Assembly: GCF_005239225.2 (NCBI RefSeq)
Contig: NC_133301.1
Location: 8,308,318-8,372,317 of the forward strand
Direction: 5' to 3'
Source of the DNA: Populus alba
Lineage: Eukaryota > Streptophyta > Magnoliopsida > Malpighiales > Salicaceae
DNA length: 64,000 nt
Shown: piece by piece, positions 31,801 to 43,050 of the stretch
How the letters are laid out: each line of letters opens with the position of its first letter
Position numbering within the stretch: position 1 is the first letter of the stretch
Notes under the pieces: generated by a model
Database searches by the model: none
The model's input: only the letters and a program-made list of their open reading frames with translations
What the model was told of the DNA's origin: nothing
Program-made: the position numbers and the translations under genes

Positions 31801-32938
31801 TTTCTTCTCCATGCAGCTACATGAACCTCAATTTCTCTAGCTGCTGACTGGTCTTTGTTGGATGCAGCCATCTCACCTGATTGTCTCTTTGCCTTGAATG
31901 CCTACCATATCTATATGTGAAAAACACTATTTTCTTCTACTTTCTGAATTTGGCTTTTAGGAATCATTGGCACATCTCTTTGTTGCAAGAAATATTTTTA
32001 TGAGATGTGTTGAGCCTGATCTCTCTATCTTGCTAGCTTTCTGAAGGTTCTTCTTTCTTAGACTGCTAATGCACTATTAGGTGTGGCTGGCTGAAGCATG
32101 AATGGTGAAAGCTCTGACCAACCATATTCATACTCTTAACCTGACAAATGTTTGTGATTTAAGATTACATACAATGTTAAAACACATGCCTGTCAAATTA
32201 AGGAAAGCTCAAATGGCCTCAACTTTTTGTGTTTAAGTGTTCGTTAATGTCTTATCTACCTTGGTTTAAAGATTCTCATGGTTTATTGAAATCAACTAAC
32301 AGCTCTAAATTCACTGTAAATAAGCATTTGTCTCGTCTTTTGCTTTGGTCTTCACATGTTTATTGTGTTTTTCCTAGTCATATTTAATCTACTTTATATG
32401 TTTGATTGATAGCAAAGCGCATCTTCAATATTTGAATCCTTGATTCTTTTTTGAAATTCTCACGTATTTCTTTATGGGCTGATAAGTAATCATATATTTT
32501 CTTTTACTGTCATTTAGGGATAAAGTTGTTGATTTCCATTGGAATGCATCTGATCCTTGGACGGTGGTTAGTGTCTCTGATGACTGTGATACCACTGGTG
32601 GGGGAGGGACACTGCAGGTAATAGTTGCTTTCCATGGAAATGTCGTATTGTGCAAGTGTATGGATAAGTACATACAGTGTATGAAGGATGGGAATGGAGT
32701 TTCAAAATTTTGTATCACTAATCTAAACTTCTAGAGATATCATTACTTTTTCTTTCTCTCTTAGAATACTTTTAAAGATGTTTCTAATTTGAGTCACTGG
32801 GGTAATGCTTAAATTTGATTGATAAAATGTGTGCAGATATGGCGCATGAGTGATTTGATCTACAGGCCAGAAGATGAGGTTTTGGCAGAGCTTGAGAAGT
32901 TCAAGTCACATGTGGTTTCCTGTGCTTCGAAGCCTTGA
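25849..32938 (+). CDS. FVE: WD40 histone-binding protein FVE/MSI4 (RbAp46/48 family)
   Basis: Fifteen exons: 25849-26090, 26334-26397, 27082-27168, 27710-27772, 28096-28161, 28286-28360, 28740-28815, 29260-29473, 29746-29827, 30304-30377, 30527-30638, 30770-30844, 31502-31578, 32518-32617 and 32837-32938. All are in phase and give 502 residues. Order: a basic N-terminus with KKRGRKPKPKE, a glutamine tract, the H4-binding region (YTQWKSLVPVLYDWL), then WD repeats ending VLIWD, VVLWS, LILWD, VCMFD, LNIWD and LQIWR. The C-terminus is VSCASKP, close to Arabidopsis FVE as recalled. In Arabidopsis, FVE works in the nucleus with histone deacetylase and PRC2-type complexes to repress FLC in the autonomous flowering pathway. 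Intron 2 starts with GC (CAG|GCAAGT), the only join compatible with the conserved SEQTDGS peptide. A 3' UTR should follow 32938. Confidence 0.95.
25918..25947 (+). repeat. (CAG)9CAA coding triplet repeat in FVE
   Basis: Nine CAG codons followed by one CAA encode ten glutamines between a basic AT-hook-like segment and the histone-binding domain. The near-pure CAG run is a likely length-variable microsatellite. Confidence 0.95.
27226..27548. mobile_element. Possible MITE in FVE intron 3
   Basis: The left end reads TGTTTGGGAGCCGA near 27229. The right end reads CTCTTGCCCAAACA near 27548, and its reverse complement starts TGTTTGGGCAAGAG. Just inside each end are GAGGGAAAGG on the left and CCCCTCATTTTC on the right, which are again roughly inverted. 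The size of about 320 bases and the intronic position fit a small inverted-repeat element. No coding capacity is present. Boundaries are approximate. Confidence 0.45.
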
Positions 32939-34070
32939 ACATGGACTTGGAACAAGACCCTGTATGATTATGGGAATTAACACTACTAGTTTATCGTATG
33001 GATTTTTAGCTTGTATTCTGTTTTCTTGCCTTGGACCGATAGCAATTAGAGAGGACGGATGCCTATGCAGGTGGATTTTTTAAGAGATGACTTTTAGTTG
33101 AATATTTGTGCTCCTCTTCTGCCCTTTCCAGATTAAATTCGGATGTTTTCTGCATTTAAACCCTTTAAAATTTGCATTGGTCAAGAATTTGGCGTGGATA
33201 ATGTGAAAGGAAAAAGGGACTCGAGCAGCCTGCAACTTTGCAGGGGTTTTTATTGTTGCTGTCGTCTCTTGTTCATCTCAGTCTAATTCGTGTGTAGTGT
33301 AGACAGCATGCATGTCCAATTAATTGGATGAACCCGTGAAGCGGTCCATCTGAGAATATTCTGGCCATCAGATAAAAGATTTTGACCCTGTGGAGAACCA
33401 TTCATCAGTTGGAACTGTTATTGTTTATTTTTCCTTTCATCATTGAAGTCGAACTGAAATTTAGATTTATGAAGGGTTAAAACTCGGTTTTCGTATTTCA
33501 TATTAAATAAATTAAAATAACATATTTTTTATTTTATAATATTTATTTTTTACACCACATCAAAATGATAGAAAAAAATTTAATTTAAAGATTTTTAAAA
33601 AAATAGCGAAACAACGATTCAACTACAATACCAATCAGTTTATAAGTTGATTAGGTCTGCATTGAGTTTAAAGTCATTCCATACTTTTAATTTTACTTTT
33701 AATCATTATAGTCCGCTTGTTATGTTTGTCAAGTTTTTGTAAAGTGACACAATTAAAAAGTTGATGTCTTCTTCCAAGTGCAAAAGTATCGAAGTAATAA
33801 ATAATCGACAAGACCGGGATCGAACCATATGGAGGTCAACTATATAATGATGATGGTGATGGTGATAACTTTGAGATATAAAATTAATGTGAAGATTAAA
33901 CAATGATAAAAACAGTTATCAAGGTCAGAGGATCCACTAATGGTATTTCATATAAGTATAATATAAACTCTTTTTATTACTTAATTAAAAACCACAAACA
34001 AAGAATGTTCCAATCGGAAGGTAGGGTAGCTCTATCTCTCACTATCCCTTATAAAAAAACCCCCTTACTA
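32939..34070. other. FVE 3' flank and gene-free DNA
   Basis: The first 300-500 bases are of transcript-like composition and probably hold the FVE 3' UTR. Nothing else is recognised before the purine tract. Confidence 0.45.
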
Positions 34071-34072
34071 GA

Positions 34073-34345
34073 CGGCAAGAGGGAGATAAAAAAGAGAGGA
34101 AAACACAGAAAGAAAACAGGGGGATGAGAAGACGAGAGATGAAGAAAGGAGACAGGAAAAAAAAAAACAGAAAAGAAAAAAGGAAAACAAAGAGTGAAAA
34201 AAAAAGGAGAAAAACAGGGAGAAAAGGAACAAAACATAAAGAAAAAAACAAAGGAGCCAGGGGGGAATAAGAAAGAAAAGAAAAGGAAGCACAAAAGATA
34301 AGAGAAAGAAGAGAACATAAGAGAATAGAAGAAAAACAATAACCT
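34073..34345. other. Long polypurine tract (A/G on the plus strand)
   Basis: Over about 270 bases the plus strand is nearly all A and G with only isolated C or T. Examples are GGAGACAGGAAAAAAAA and AGGGGGGAATAAGAAAGAAA type stretches. It ends where a TTTCTCTCTCACTG block begins near 34345. The antisense open frames, Phe/Leu/Ser-rich, are by-products of this composition. Confidence 0.85.
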
Positions 34346-35640
34346 TTCTCTCTCACTGTCGTTTGAAACACCGTTTTCATTATTTTGTCTGGTCACCACC
34401 AACACCACCATTAACGCCGCCGCTAGGTTAGCCTCCCCTCTTCTTCTTCTTCTTCTTCTTTTTATTCCTTCTCTAGTGTTCTGCTAGGGAACAATGGAGA
34501 GTGAATTATAATTCATTCTTCATTGTTCATATAGCATGTGAACAGTGAAGAGTCTTCTTCAAAATGATTGGGCCATGTTCGGCCCAGTCCCATGGAAAAA
34601 AAACATTATCGAGCAGACTTCAGCCCAACCACTGTCTTGGGCCAATATTGGCCCGGTTCTTTTGGGCCAACCTTGACCCACTTTCTTCTAGGTTGATTTT
34701 AGGTCCAACTAGGAATGGACTGGGCCCATCCCAATATATATATATAACAACAAAAATTCAATTCAAAATCCTTTTAAATTTTTTTTGGTTTTCTCGTATA
34801 TTTTTCTACCAATTTTGATTAATACTGATTTGTATTTTTATACTATAAAAATACAAATCCGATATTAAAATACTTGGTTTCTTTGAAATGTTGCAAAAAA
34901 ATATATGAAAAAACAAAACAAAATGTCTTATTTTCTTGCATATGACCAAGTTTCTCAAAATATATATAAAAATATCTTATATTGTATTTTCATACAAAAA
35001 AAAAATTGAAAAAATAATGTGTTAGCCTGCATTTTCGGTTTTAATAACTAATTTATTAAAGCCATGAGAACTAGATCTATATTTTAAAAATACCAAAAAA
35101 AATATTTTGTTTTTTTTAGCATATAAGATTACAAACTTATATGTAAGATGTATTCTTAATATTAAAAAGATAGTTTTACATGTAAGTTGTGTGTGTGTGT
35201 GTTATCAGGTGGGGAGATTCCACCACCCAATACAAACAATCATGTTGAAACATGATTCGGTGCAAGAAACTGAATTATAAATTTTTAAGATTTGGTAAGC
35301 AAATACAATTTCAAATCAACTATAAAATGCTAAAGGTAATTTTCCCTTAATATTTATATCACATTGAATAACTATATGTATCCCTAATATATAGTGTATT
35401 TTTTTTTATTATTTAGCATTCTTTAATAATTCCTTTCAAATAGTAATTACAAAATTAAAGAAGATGGGCCAATACCCCATTTAGCTTTGAAAACTTTCCA
35501 CTTGTTACAATCAACTACAATTGCCACCACTAGTCACAATACTCCTATATAACTCTTATCGACTTCAATCTATTCAATGCGGAAGCTTAATAGCATTCAA
35601 CTAAATCATTAACTTGTGTTATGTTAGGGATTGGATTATT
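34346..35640. other. Gene-free stretch with GGCCCA-rich segment
   Basis: A CTT microsatellite lies at 34439-34460. Between 34570 and 34735 the motif GGCCCA or GGGCCA recurs several times within 170 bases. Beyond that the DNA is AT-rich, with a short (GT)n near 35188-35202 and a GGTGGGGAGATTCCACCACC inverted repeat near 35210. No gene recognised. The block may be remains of a retroelement. Confidence 0.4.
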
Positions 35641-35649
35641 TTTTTAATA

Positions 35650-36720
35650 AAAAAATATTTAGATTTTTCTAATGGAAAATAAAATTTAAATTTCATGGAA
35701 TTAATTCAATGTGATCTGGTCAATTTAATAGGTTTAAAAACAACATAGATGACTAGTAAAAATATAATTGGACTTAAAATAAATATTTAAAATGATGTTT
35801 TTTATATAAATATTAAGACAGTAACATATTAGATCAATTCGGGATAACCTAAATTAACATGTCAATCCATTTACAGGTTCATGAGACCATGATAACTTCA
35901 TAATAAAAGAATCAAAATAAATTATGAAACTCAATTTCTAATAAACTTAATGTTGAAAGATGAACTTGAAAAACAAAATCAATTTAAAAAAATTACTCAA
36001 GTCAACTTAGGTAACCTATCAAATTTAAATCATGTGGGAATTGATTCGAATGTGACCCGGTCAACTTAATAGGTTCAAAGATAACACGGATGGCTAGTAA
36101 AAACATAATTTAGCTAAAAAAAATATTCAAGATGATATTTTATTTTATAAATATTAAGATGGTAACTTATTAAATTCATTCGGGATAACCTATGGTAACT
36201 TATCAATCCATATACCGGTCATATGACCACAAGAACCTCATAAAAAAAATCAAAACAAATTATAAAACTCAATTTTCAGTAAATTCAATGTTGAAGGGTA
36301 AAATTAAAAAACAAAATCAATTTAAAAAAAACAAAATAATAAATCAAATCAACTCGAGTTAACTTGTCAAACTCACGACCTAGGTCATGAGACTGAGATA
36401 ACCCAATAGAAAAAAAAATAAAAAAAAAAAGTATAAAACTCAATCCTTAATAAACATAATGTTAAAAGATGTAATTAAAATTAAAAAAAATTGATTAAGA
36501 AAAAACACAAAAAAAACAACTCCAGTTAACTCCAATTAACCAGCTAAACTAATAACCCAATTCAACAGATAGAAATAACCTCATATAAAGCAAAAGAAAA
36601 TAAATCATGAAACTTAATTCTCAATCAATCTAGTATTGAAAAATAAAAATTAAAAAAAGAAAATCAATTAGGAAAAAAAAAAAAAACTCAAGTTAACTAA
36701 TCATGAAACTTACTGACACC
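35650..36720 (+). repeat. Satellite-like AT-rich repeat block
   Basis: A unit of about 341 bases recurs: GTGATCTGGTCAA at 35711 pairs with GTGACCCGGTCAA at 36052. Both are followed by TTAATAGGTT, AACA(C/T)(A/G)GATG and a CTAGTAAAAA stretch. Within and after it, a shorter subunit of about 150-180 bases recurs around TATxAAACTCAAT and AAATCAATTTAAAAAAA. Related units appear at 54180-54790 (plus) and, inverted, at 24880-25440. No coding capacity. Confidence 0.7.
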
Positions 36721-37600
36721 AAAATTGATCTTCTTTACTGTGAGAATATAGACAATTACAACTTTCACTCTCCTCTCTTATTTTTTAGAAATTTTCTCTC
36801 TTCTCTCAAACTCAAGAATAAAAACATAAAGAAAATAAAATTTTTTAATCAAAACATAAAATACAAAAATTAAAAAGACAAAAGGAGTCGAGAAATAATA
36901 TGTGGACAAACATAAGCTCTTATCCCTAATCAAGTTCAAAAATATAATCAAAATATTTAACTCTCAAGAATATGCAAATAGATCGGACCATAAACTAAAA
37001 ACATCACAATCAGTACATGCAAGGATACAATTAAAAAGTATAATTCGAGGACCAAAAAAATAACTGCAATATAATTCACATGAACTGTGAAGAGAAACAT
37101 AATGCAATGAAATCGTCACCTCTTTTAGGAAAATAGTTTTCTCTGTAATTGTAATGATCTAGGTTGCACAGTAGTCAACAAAAATGACCCAAATGATAAC
37201 TTACATAGATGCATTCATTATAACATTGTAAATATGAAAATAATTTGAAAATATGAAGAAAACAAAAATCAATATAGTTTTTTTTTATGTTTTTTGAAGT
37301 ACTATTGTTGTTCAATTTTTTTGTTAATTTGTTTTTTTTTTAAAAAAAATATATAATTCAAGGACCAAAAAAATAACCCCAATTTTTTTGTTTGTTAGTT
37401 TTTTTTTTTTTTTTTTTTTTTGAAATTTTTTCAAATATTTCGTGACAGTCATCTTGGACAGAGGGCCAAGTTATAAACGTGGAATAAATACATGAATTCG
37501 GTTAAAACGAAACACAGACTCAGTCAAAACTTTAAGGAGTGCAGGATTAAACCCAAACAAATCAAGGAAAGGACACAGCATGATTCAACATCCGATTCCC
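36721..37600. other. Gene-free AT-rich stretch
   Basis: Contains poly-T runs near 37270-37430 and nothing recognisable. The last part should include the 3' end of the minus-strand BSD2 transcript. Confidence 0.45.
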
Positions 37601-37608
37601 ACAAGACT

Positions 37609-39753
37609 TTACTCATCAAATGTGCTCATGAATCCACCGATAAAGCCAGCTCCGTTACAACTTCCACACAAAATCTCCCTTTTACCTCTGCAAGGAAATA
37701 CACGTTTAAGAGATCAGCTTGCTAAGAGCCATGGAGGAAGCTCATCTGTTTATGGATTGGTCAAAACAGAAATTTGACAAATAGCTAGCTAAGACTACAA
37801 TGTATTAAATCTTGTTAAATACAGGTTGGATCATATCCACCCAGGGAGAAGGGTGCATCAGATGATACATTTCCTTATCTAAACCAATTATCGGCACCTA
37901 TATTTAGTTTAGCAAGAAAAAAAGGCAGGTGTTTATGAACCCAGCAAGTGAAATACCTCAAGGTTCTTTCTCAGTGAAAGCAAATGTTTTGAACTCTACA
38001 GCCTACACAGTTTTTGAAAATGGTAGATATTTTGAAAGAATCACATTAAGGTGGTCAAGCTTGACGGAATGATACAGCAATTATTGTTAGTAGTGCTTTT
38101 ACTGGTTTATCACTATGTAGCTAGCAGATAATTGTGAGAGGACAACTTGCTTCCTTTACCTGCAGAGCCAACATAATCCACCAGCTTTAAACTGTCCATT
38201 GAAGTGGTCCATAGAGTTAACTCCCGAACCTTTGCATTGAGTACACGATATTGCACCTGGTAATGTGATAGAAAGGTATAAAGTTACACGAGCTAAAACT
38301 TTCTTAGGATAGTATTAACAAGCGATTACAAGCTTTGGACTCAAGTTAATGAAGATGACACCACACAGAACACTCATGCAGGGTATCAAAGGGAAGACAA
38401 GATCCCAATGCACAATATTCTAAATGAACTATGGAACCGTCTGGATCAATGGGAAAGTTCTGTTTGTAATTTCATTGAGCAAAAACTTTGTGAAGGATTA
38501 ATTATGCCAGCAGGAAATCCAATAGATAATTTACATCTGTAATCACATTAAACAATCAGTAATGGTTTATTGCAGACATCAAGACCAAGAAAGCTCCATC
38601 CAATTTGTATGGAAATCAGCATCAGCATGAATACCAGGAATGGAAAGGAAAGCGATGCTAAAACAGAATGAAATTCTAAGAACAGCCAATCATAAGAAAA
38701 GCATGCATAGATTGAAGCTCTACTTCTACAGGGCCACATACAGCAAGTACAATTGCAAGAAACTTGCTGCTGAGCTGTCAAACTGACAAGCAGACATGCC
38801 ACTGAAAATATAAGAATCCAATAAAGGAGAAATGAAAAAAGAAAGCACAAAGTAGATATAGGGAGTAAATTACAACTAACCATTTCCATCACAATCAGCA
38901 CAGACTATGCTATTTGTTTTGGTGCTTTTGTTGCTACCATCTGTAGCCTGTCAAACAAATATGAAGTGACTTTCCGGAAAAGAGTATCTCAAAATAGAAA
39001 AGAAAAGAGTAGGAGAAGACAATCAAGCTTCACACATTGTCACCATGAAAAGTATTATGTGAACCAGACGCATTTAACATTGGCAGCTGGTCATGGAAAT
39101 ATTACAACAAATGTCTTAAATCTAAATATATTTCAACATGGTGTTAGTCATTCAACTCCATATCAGTTTGGTGTTAGTATTTTAAGTTTCGAGTGTTTGA
39201 ATTTTTAGCTTTGCATATTCTTTCAGGAATTTGAATCTTTATAAGCCCACGTGTTGGCAGCCATGTACCCCGTCCCCTCAAAAGGTCAGGTTGAAGCCTC
39301 TCTTCCTTTTCTTTTTTCGAAAAAAGGTTTCTCATGTTTCTCCATTAATATACATTAAGAGCCAACAAGCACTTGTTGCCGTTCTGACAGCAAGTTAAAG
39401 TATTGCAATAGCAAAAATGATGATTTAACTCCAACTACACTCGCAAAGTTATATCAGACTTGGGATTATTACTTTGATGTATGAAGTTTGATCAATAACA
39501 ACTCTTTCAAGGCTCTAACATAGCAATTACCCTTCAGAGCACTCGATGAAAAATTAGAAAAATAAAACACAGGAATCTTTAAAAGAAGGCATAATTATGA
39601 TAAGCACACTCACCTTGACCTCCAAGGATGGAAATCTACCGGTATGGAACACTGGCTTCGCCCGAAGAAACTTCCCACCAACCGAATTCCCAATGATTGC
39701 TGCTTAGCATAATAGAAACCCAAATACTGTCAACGTTTATTTGAAAGAGAGAG

Positions 39754-39795
<42 letters not shown>

Positions 39796-39855
39796 GCCTG
39801 GACGTTTGAGAGAAACAGAGGGGCAAAGAGGTGTTGAATTCACAACGGTTGCCAT
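37609..39855 (-). CDS. BSD2: BSD2-like DnaJ-type zinc-finger Rubisco assembly chaperone, plastid
   Basis: Five exons on the minus strand: 39855-39798, 39702-39614, 38947-38881, 38256-38160 and 37687-37609, giving 129 residues. After a Ser/Thr/Arg-containing transit-like leader (residues 1 to about 48) come four zinc-binding knuckles: CADCDGNG at 65-72, CTQCKGSG at 76-83, CWLCRGKR at 100-107 and CGSCNGAG at 111-118. The C-terminus GGFMSTFDE matches the BSD2 family as I recall it. BSD2 holds Rubisco large subunits during octamer assembly in the stroma. It is known from the maize bundle sheath defective2 mutant and its Arabidopsis counterpart. There is no J domain, as expected. Intron 1 appears to start with GC (CCAG|GCAACT) and ends at a tandem AAGCAG acceptor, so the first two exons are the least certain. 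Using the second AG would drop one alanine. Confidence 0.85.
39757..39793. repeat. (GA)n microsatellite beside the BSD2 exon 1 donor
   Basis: Uninterrupted GA repeats on the plus strand, read as CT on the transcribed strand. They begin four bases after the probable GC donor of BSD2 intron 1. Confidence 0.95.
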
Positions 39856-40209
39856 TCTGAAGAGATTGCTATCGAGGAGGATGAGATGGAAGAGTTCTTG
39901 CGAAAGTGCGTTTCAATTTTCAAATATTTATTTTTTTGGTAAAAGAACAAGGAAAGGTGGGGAAGGGACTCATCAGATAAGGCTCCCTTCCTTGCTAATT
40001 TCTATGGCAATTTCATTGGCCCAACAAAAAAATAATAATAAAAAAACCCTGAAAACCAAAGGCGTCGTTTACAAGATTGAAACATGTGTCGTTTGAGTTT
40101 TCAATCCACTAGCCAAAATCTGCTTTGTAGTTTTTTCACCCATTTTTTTATTGATTGAATATTTTAACAAATGAATCTGACTTTGTATTTTTTTCACCCA
40201 TTTTGTAGT

Positions 40210-40430
40210 TTTTAGGTAGTGTTTGGCTGTGCGTTTCATCCCGTGTTTCGTTAAATTTTGAATTTTTTTTTTTTTGCTAAAATTGAGTGTGATTTGTACT
40301 TTTTGGATCATTTTGATGTGCTGATGTCAAAAATAATTTTTAAAAAATGAAAAAAATCATTGGCATGTATTTCAGCACGAAAAGCTATTTGAAAAGCAAC
40401 CACTACCACACTACCAAAAATAAAATTTAG
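40210..40430 (-). mobile_element. MITE-like element, copy A
   Basis: The left end reads GGTAGTGTTTGGCTGTGCG. The right end reads AAAAGCAACCACTACC, whose reverse complement starts GGTAGTGGTTGCTTTT, so the termini are imperfect inverted repeats. The middle contains GCTAAAATTGAGTGTG, CATTTTGATGTGCTGATGTC and AATAATTTTTAAAAAATG. The element at 43733-43930 is the same sequence in opposite orientation. About 215 bases, non-coding. Confidence 0.7.
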
Positions 40431-41003
40431 TGCCTGCCAAGCAGTTTTAAGCTTTGCCATTCATTATAGACCAGAAAATATTTAAAATTACAGTAGAGGA
40501 TTTTTAAAAAAAAATATATTTTGACATCAATACTATAAAACAATTAAAAAATACAAAAAAAAAATTAATTTAATATTAAAAAAATCAATTTTTTTTTCAA
40601 AACATGAATTGTTATTGATCCCCACAAGCATGTTTGTCGACCAATAACATTTGTTAACATGATTATTGTAATAATTTTTAATTATTTTATTTAAATAACA
40701 CCAATACTTGTAAATATTTTTAAATATTCATGATGTTAACTTATGTTAATAATAAATTAAGATTTTTTTTATAGCACAAATGTTGGTTCTTTGTATAGTA
40801 GGCTATAAAAGAATAAAATGTTTGTTGTGGCAAGAATTGTACACTACCAATCAAGACTAAGCACTTTAACAAGAAATGTATTAAAATTGATTAAGATAAC
40901 AATTATAACACATATTAATAACAAAAAAATTTTTAATGTAAACATTAAACTCAATGTTGAGTTTATACTATATTTATTCTTAAATCATTGAGTGCTAGCT
41001 ATG

Positions 41004-41006
<3 letters not shown>

Positions 41007-41037
<31 letters not shown>
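41007..41037. repeat. (ATT)n microsatellite
   Basis: About ten uninterrupted ATT units. Confidence 0.95.
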
Positions 41038-41079
41038 TCAAGTGTTTATATAACTAACATAGGTTTTCTTTGTTGAGTG

Positions 41080-42430
41080 TAGTATATAAAAAATAAGAGG
41101 TATGACATTTTGTTTATAAACAAACCTAAAAATCCCATAAATGACAAAGTATCAATTTGCCTCTTAAATAATATTAAATATATTATTTCAGGAAAATTTA
41201 AATTTATTCAATTAAGTCCCTACTTAAAATTTTTTAGGTCTAGAATTGTAATCCCCTATATTAATTACATTATAGTTTTCAACTTCTAAAACTTATTTAC
41301 AATCAAGTCACTCTTGATTAATCATCTTATTTTAATTTTTGACAAATGATTCTTATGTGTATGACTCATTAGGTTCTTTAATAAGTTATCCCAAATATAA
41401 ATTATGATCCTAAATAAAATAAGATTAAATAAATTAAATAATTTAATTTATTATCAATTTAGTAATTGACTGATTTATATTTAAAGATCAAGTACAATGT
41501 TTAACAACTTATTATGATCCCTCAAATATTAGAAAAATTATAAGTGGTTTGATTTGACATTTTAGTTACTATTTTTTTAATGTAATTATTATCTTTTGAC
41601 CAAGAATGTTTTGATTTAGACATTATAGCATGGAGCATGTCCGCTTTGTTAAATTATTTTTGTTCTCAACACTATAGTAATTAACTCTTTGAATAAGATT
41701 TGAAACTATTTTTAAATCTCATTTTACCTTGATCAAGAATCTCACAATCAATACTATTTGAGAACATTTGAAATATTTTCTCTAATTTACCTAAGGTGAA
41801 GAATCTTTTATTGATTACTCAAATATATTCAGATAATTTATATTAAACTCAATATCTTCTTATTTTTTACCCTTTATTAGGACAACGTGCAATTAAGATC
41901 AAAGCATAACACTCTCTATATAAAATAACTTAATGATTTCAAGTCTAATGATTATTTGCATAACTGTTATATGAATATTTTCATAGACATAAAATGATAT
42001 TTTCATATAAAGCTATTATGCGGGGTTAGTTCAATGTATATATCATTTGATAAACACCTACATAGTAGTTTTAAGTATCTTTCATACCTTAGTTTTTTAG
42101 AACAACTGCTTTCTTACATCAAGAAAGAAATATAATATTAATTAGTCTCAATAGCTCTAATTAATATTCAATCTTAATAGAACACATTGACCAAAAAAAT
42201 TAGAAACAATACTTTAATACAATATGAATCTCATAGTAGTAACAACTTTATGATTTTCTTTGAAAATCATTTTATCTCATGAACTTCATCTTTACTCTAG
42301 ATTTATTAATAAAATGTAAATGAATATTAAAGATAAAAAAATCCTTTATTACTAATAAATATATTTTACATGAATAAAATTATTGTTACGTATAACCAAC
42401 CAATTGACTAGATGACATATTCATTAACAA
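41080..42430 (-). repeat. LTR-like dispersed repeat, copy II
   Basis: Reverse complement of the copy at 49470-51060, collinear over almost the full 1.35 kb. The start of the repeat (TGTCATCTAGTCAATTGGTT when read on the minus strand) lies near 42415. The end, with the TTTATGGGATTTTTAGG motif, lies near 41130. There are numerous substitutions and no open frame. It probably represents a solo LTR or a non-autonomous retroelement. Confidence 0.7.
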
Positions 42431-42489
42431 GTGAATCATTTCTTAATCTTTTAATTATTTTTATATAGCTTTCTATTATACCTAATATA

Positions 42490-42660
42490 TATATATCAAT
42501 ATGTTAATCTTGATTAAGACAACACATGATAAACGCCAAAACATAGTGATCCTCATGTAAAATAAGTTGTTGATATCAAATTTAATGATCATATACACAA
42601 CTACAATATAAATCCTTTCATAAATATAAATAATCTTTCCCTTGCAAAATCCTTATTATT
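42490..42660 (-). repeat. Fragment of the same LTR-like repeat
   Basis: Shares the run CATGATAAACGCCAAAACAT with flanking AAAATAA and TTTAATGATCATATxCACAA motifs, corresponding to 41880-42010 of copy II. It appears to be an extra truncated copy next to the main one. Confidence 0.5.
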
Positions 42661-43050
42661 GGGTAGCTTTTGTCTCGAAAGCTTAGAATCAGTGTACGCT
42701 AAAGAGTCTCCACATTATTGTGATAAAAATTAAAGGGTATTTTTAAGATTTAAGAAATTTATAGTTATGATAGTTAAGCCTAAATAAATTCCTTGCTGTG
42801 ATAACTTTCATACATAGAAATAAGAAATATATTTTTTTTTTGCTATAAGAAATAATTTTGAAGTAAAGGAGTATATTGATGACGGTTGAATTATAACTCA
42901 ACAGCAAAGTTGCTTTTGATTAATGCTCGAGTAAAGCCTACTTCAGGGAGGAGGGGAGTTGAATAATGAATATGGGAGAAAACATTGGGATTAATTTCTC
43001 CTAAAAATCGCGTGTAACATTTTTTGGAAAAGGGTATATAATATTGATAA

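Larger units (their letters stand above)
39860..41080. other. BSD2 upstream flank and gene-free AT-rich DNA
   Basis: No gene. Holds the BSD2 promoter region (39860-40100, no evident TATA), a MITE-like element (40210-40430), a second AT-rich element-like block near 40480-40620, and an ATT microsatellite at 41007-41037. Confidence 0.45.

Noticed and set aside
34042..34411. Antisense frames of 74-120 codons rich in Phe, Leu and Ser
   Set aside because: By-products of the polypurine tract on the opposite strand.
37609..39855. Initial identification of the zinc-finger protein as LQY1
   Set aside because: LQY1 as recalled has a membrane segment and different finger spacing. The GQFKAGGLCWLCRG and GGFMSTFDE segments here fit BSD2.
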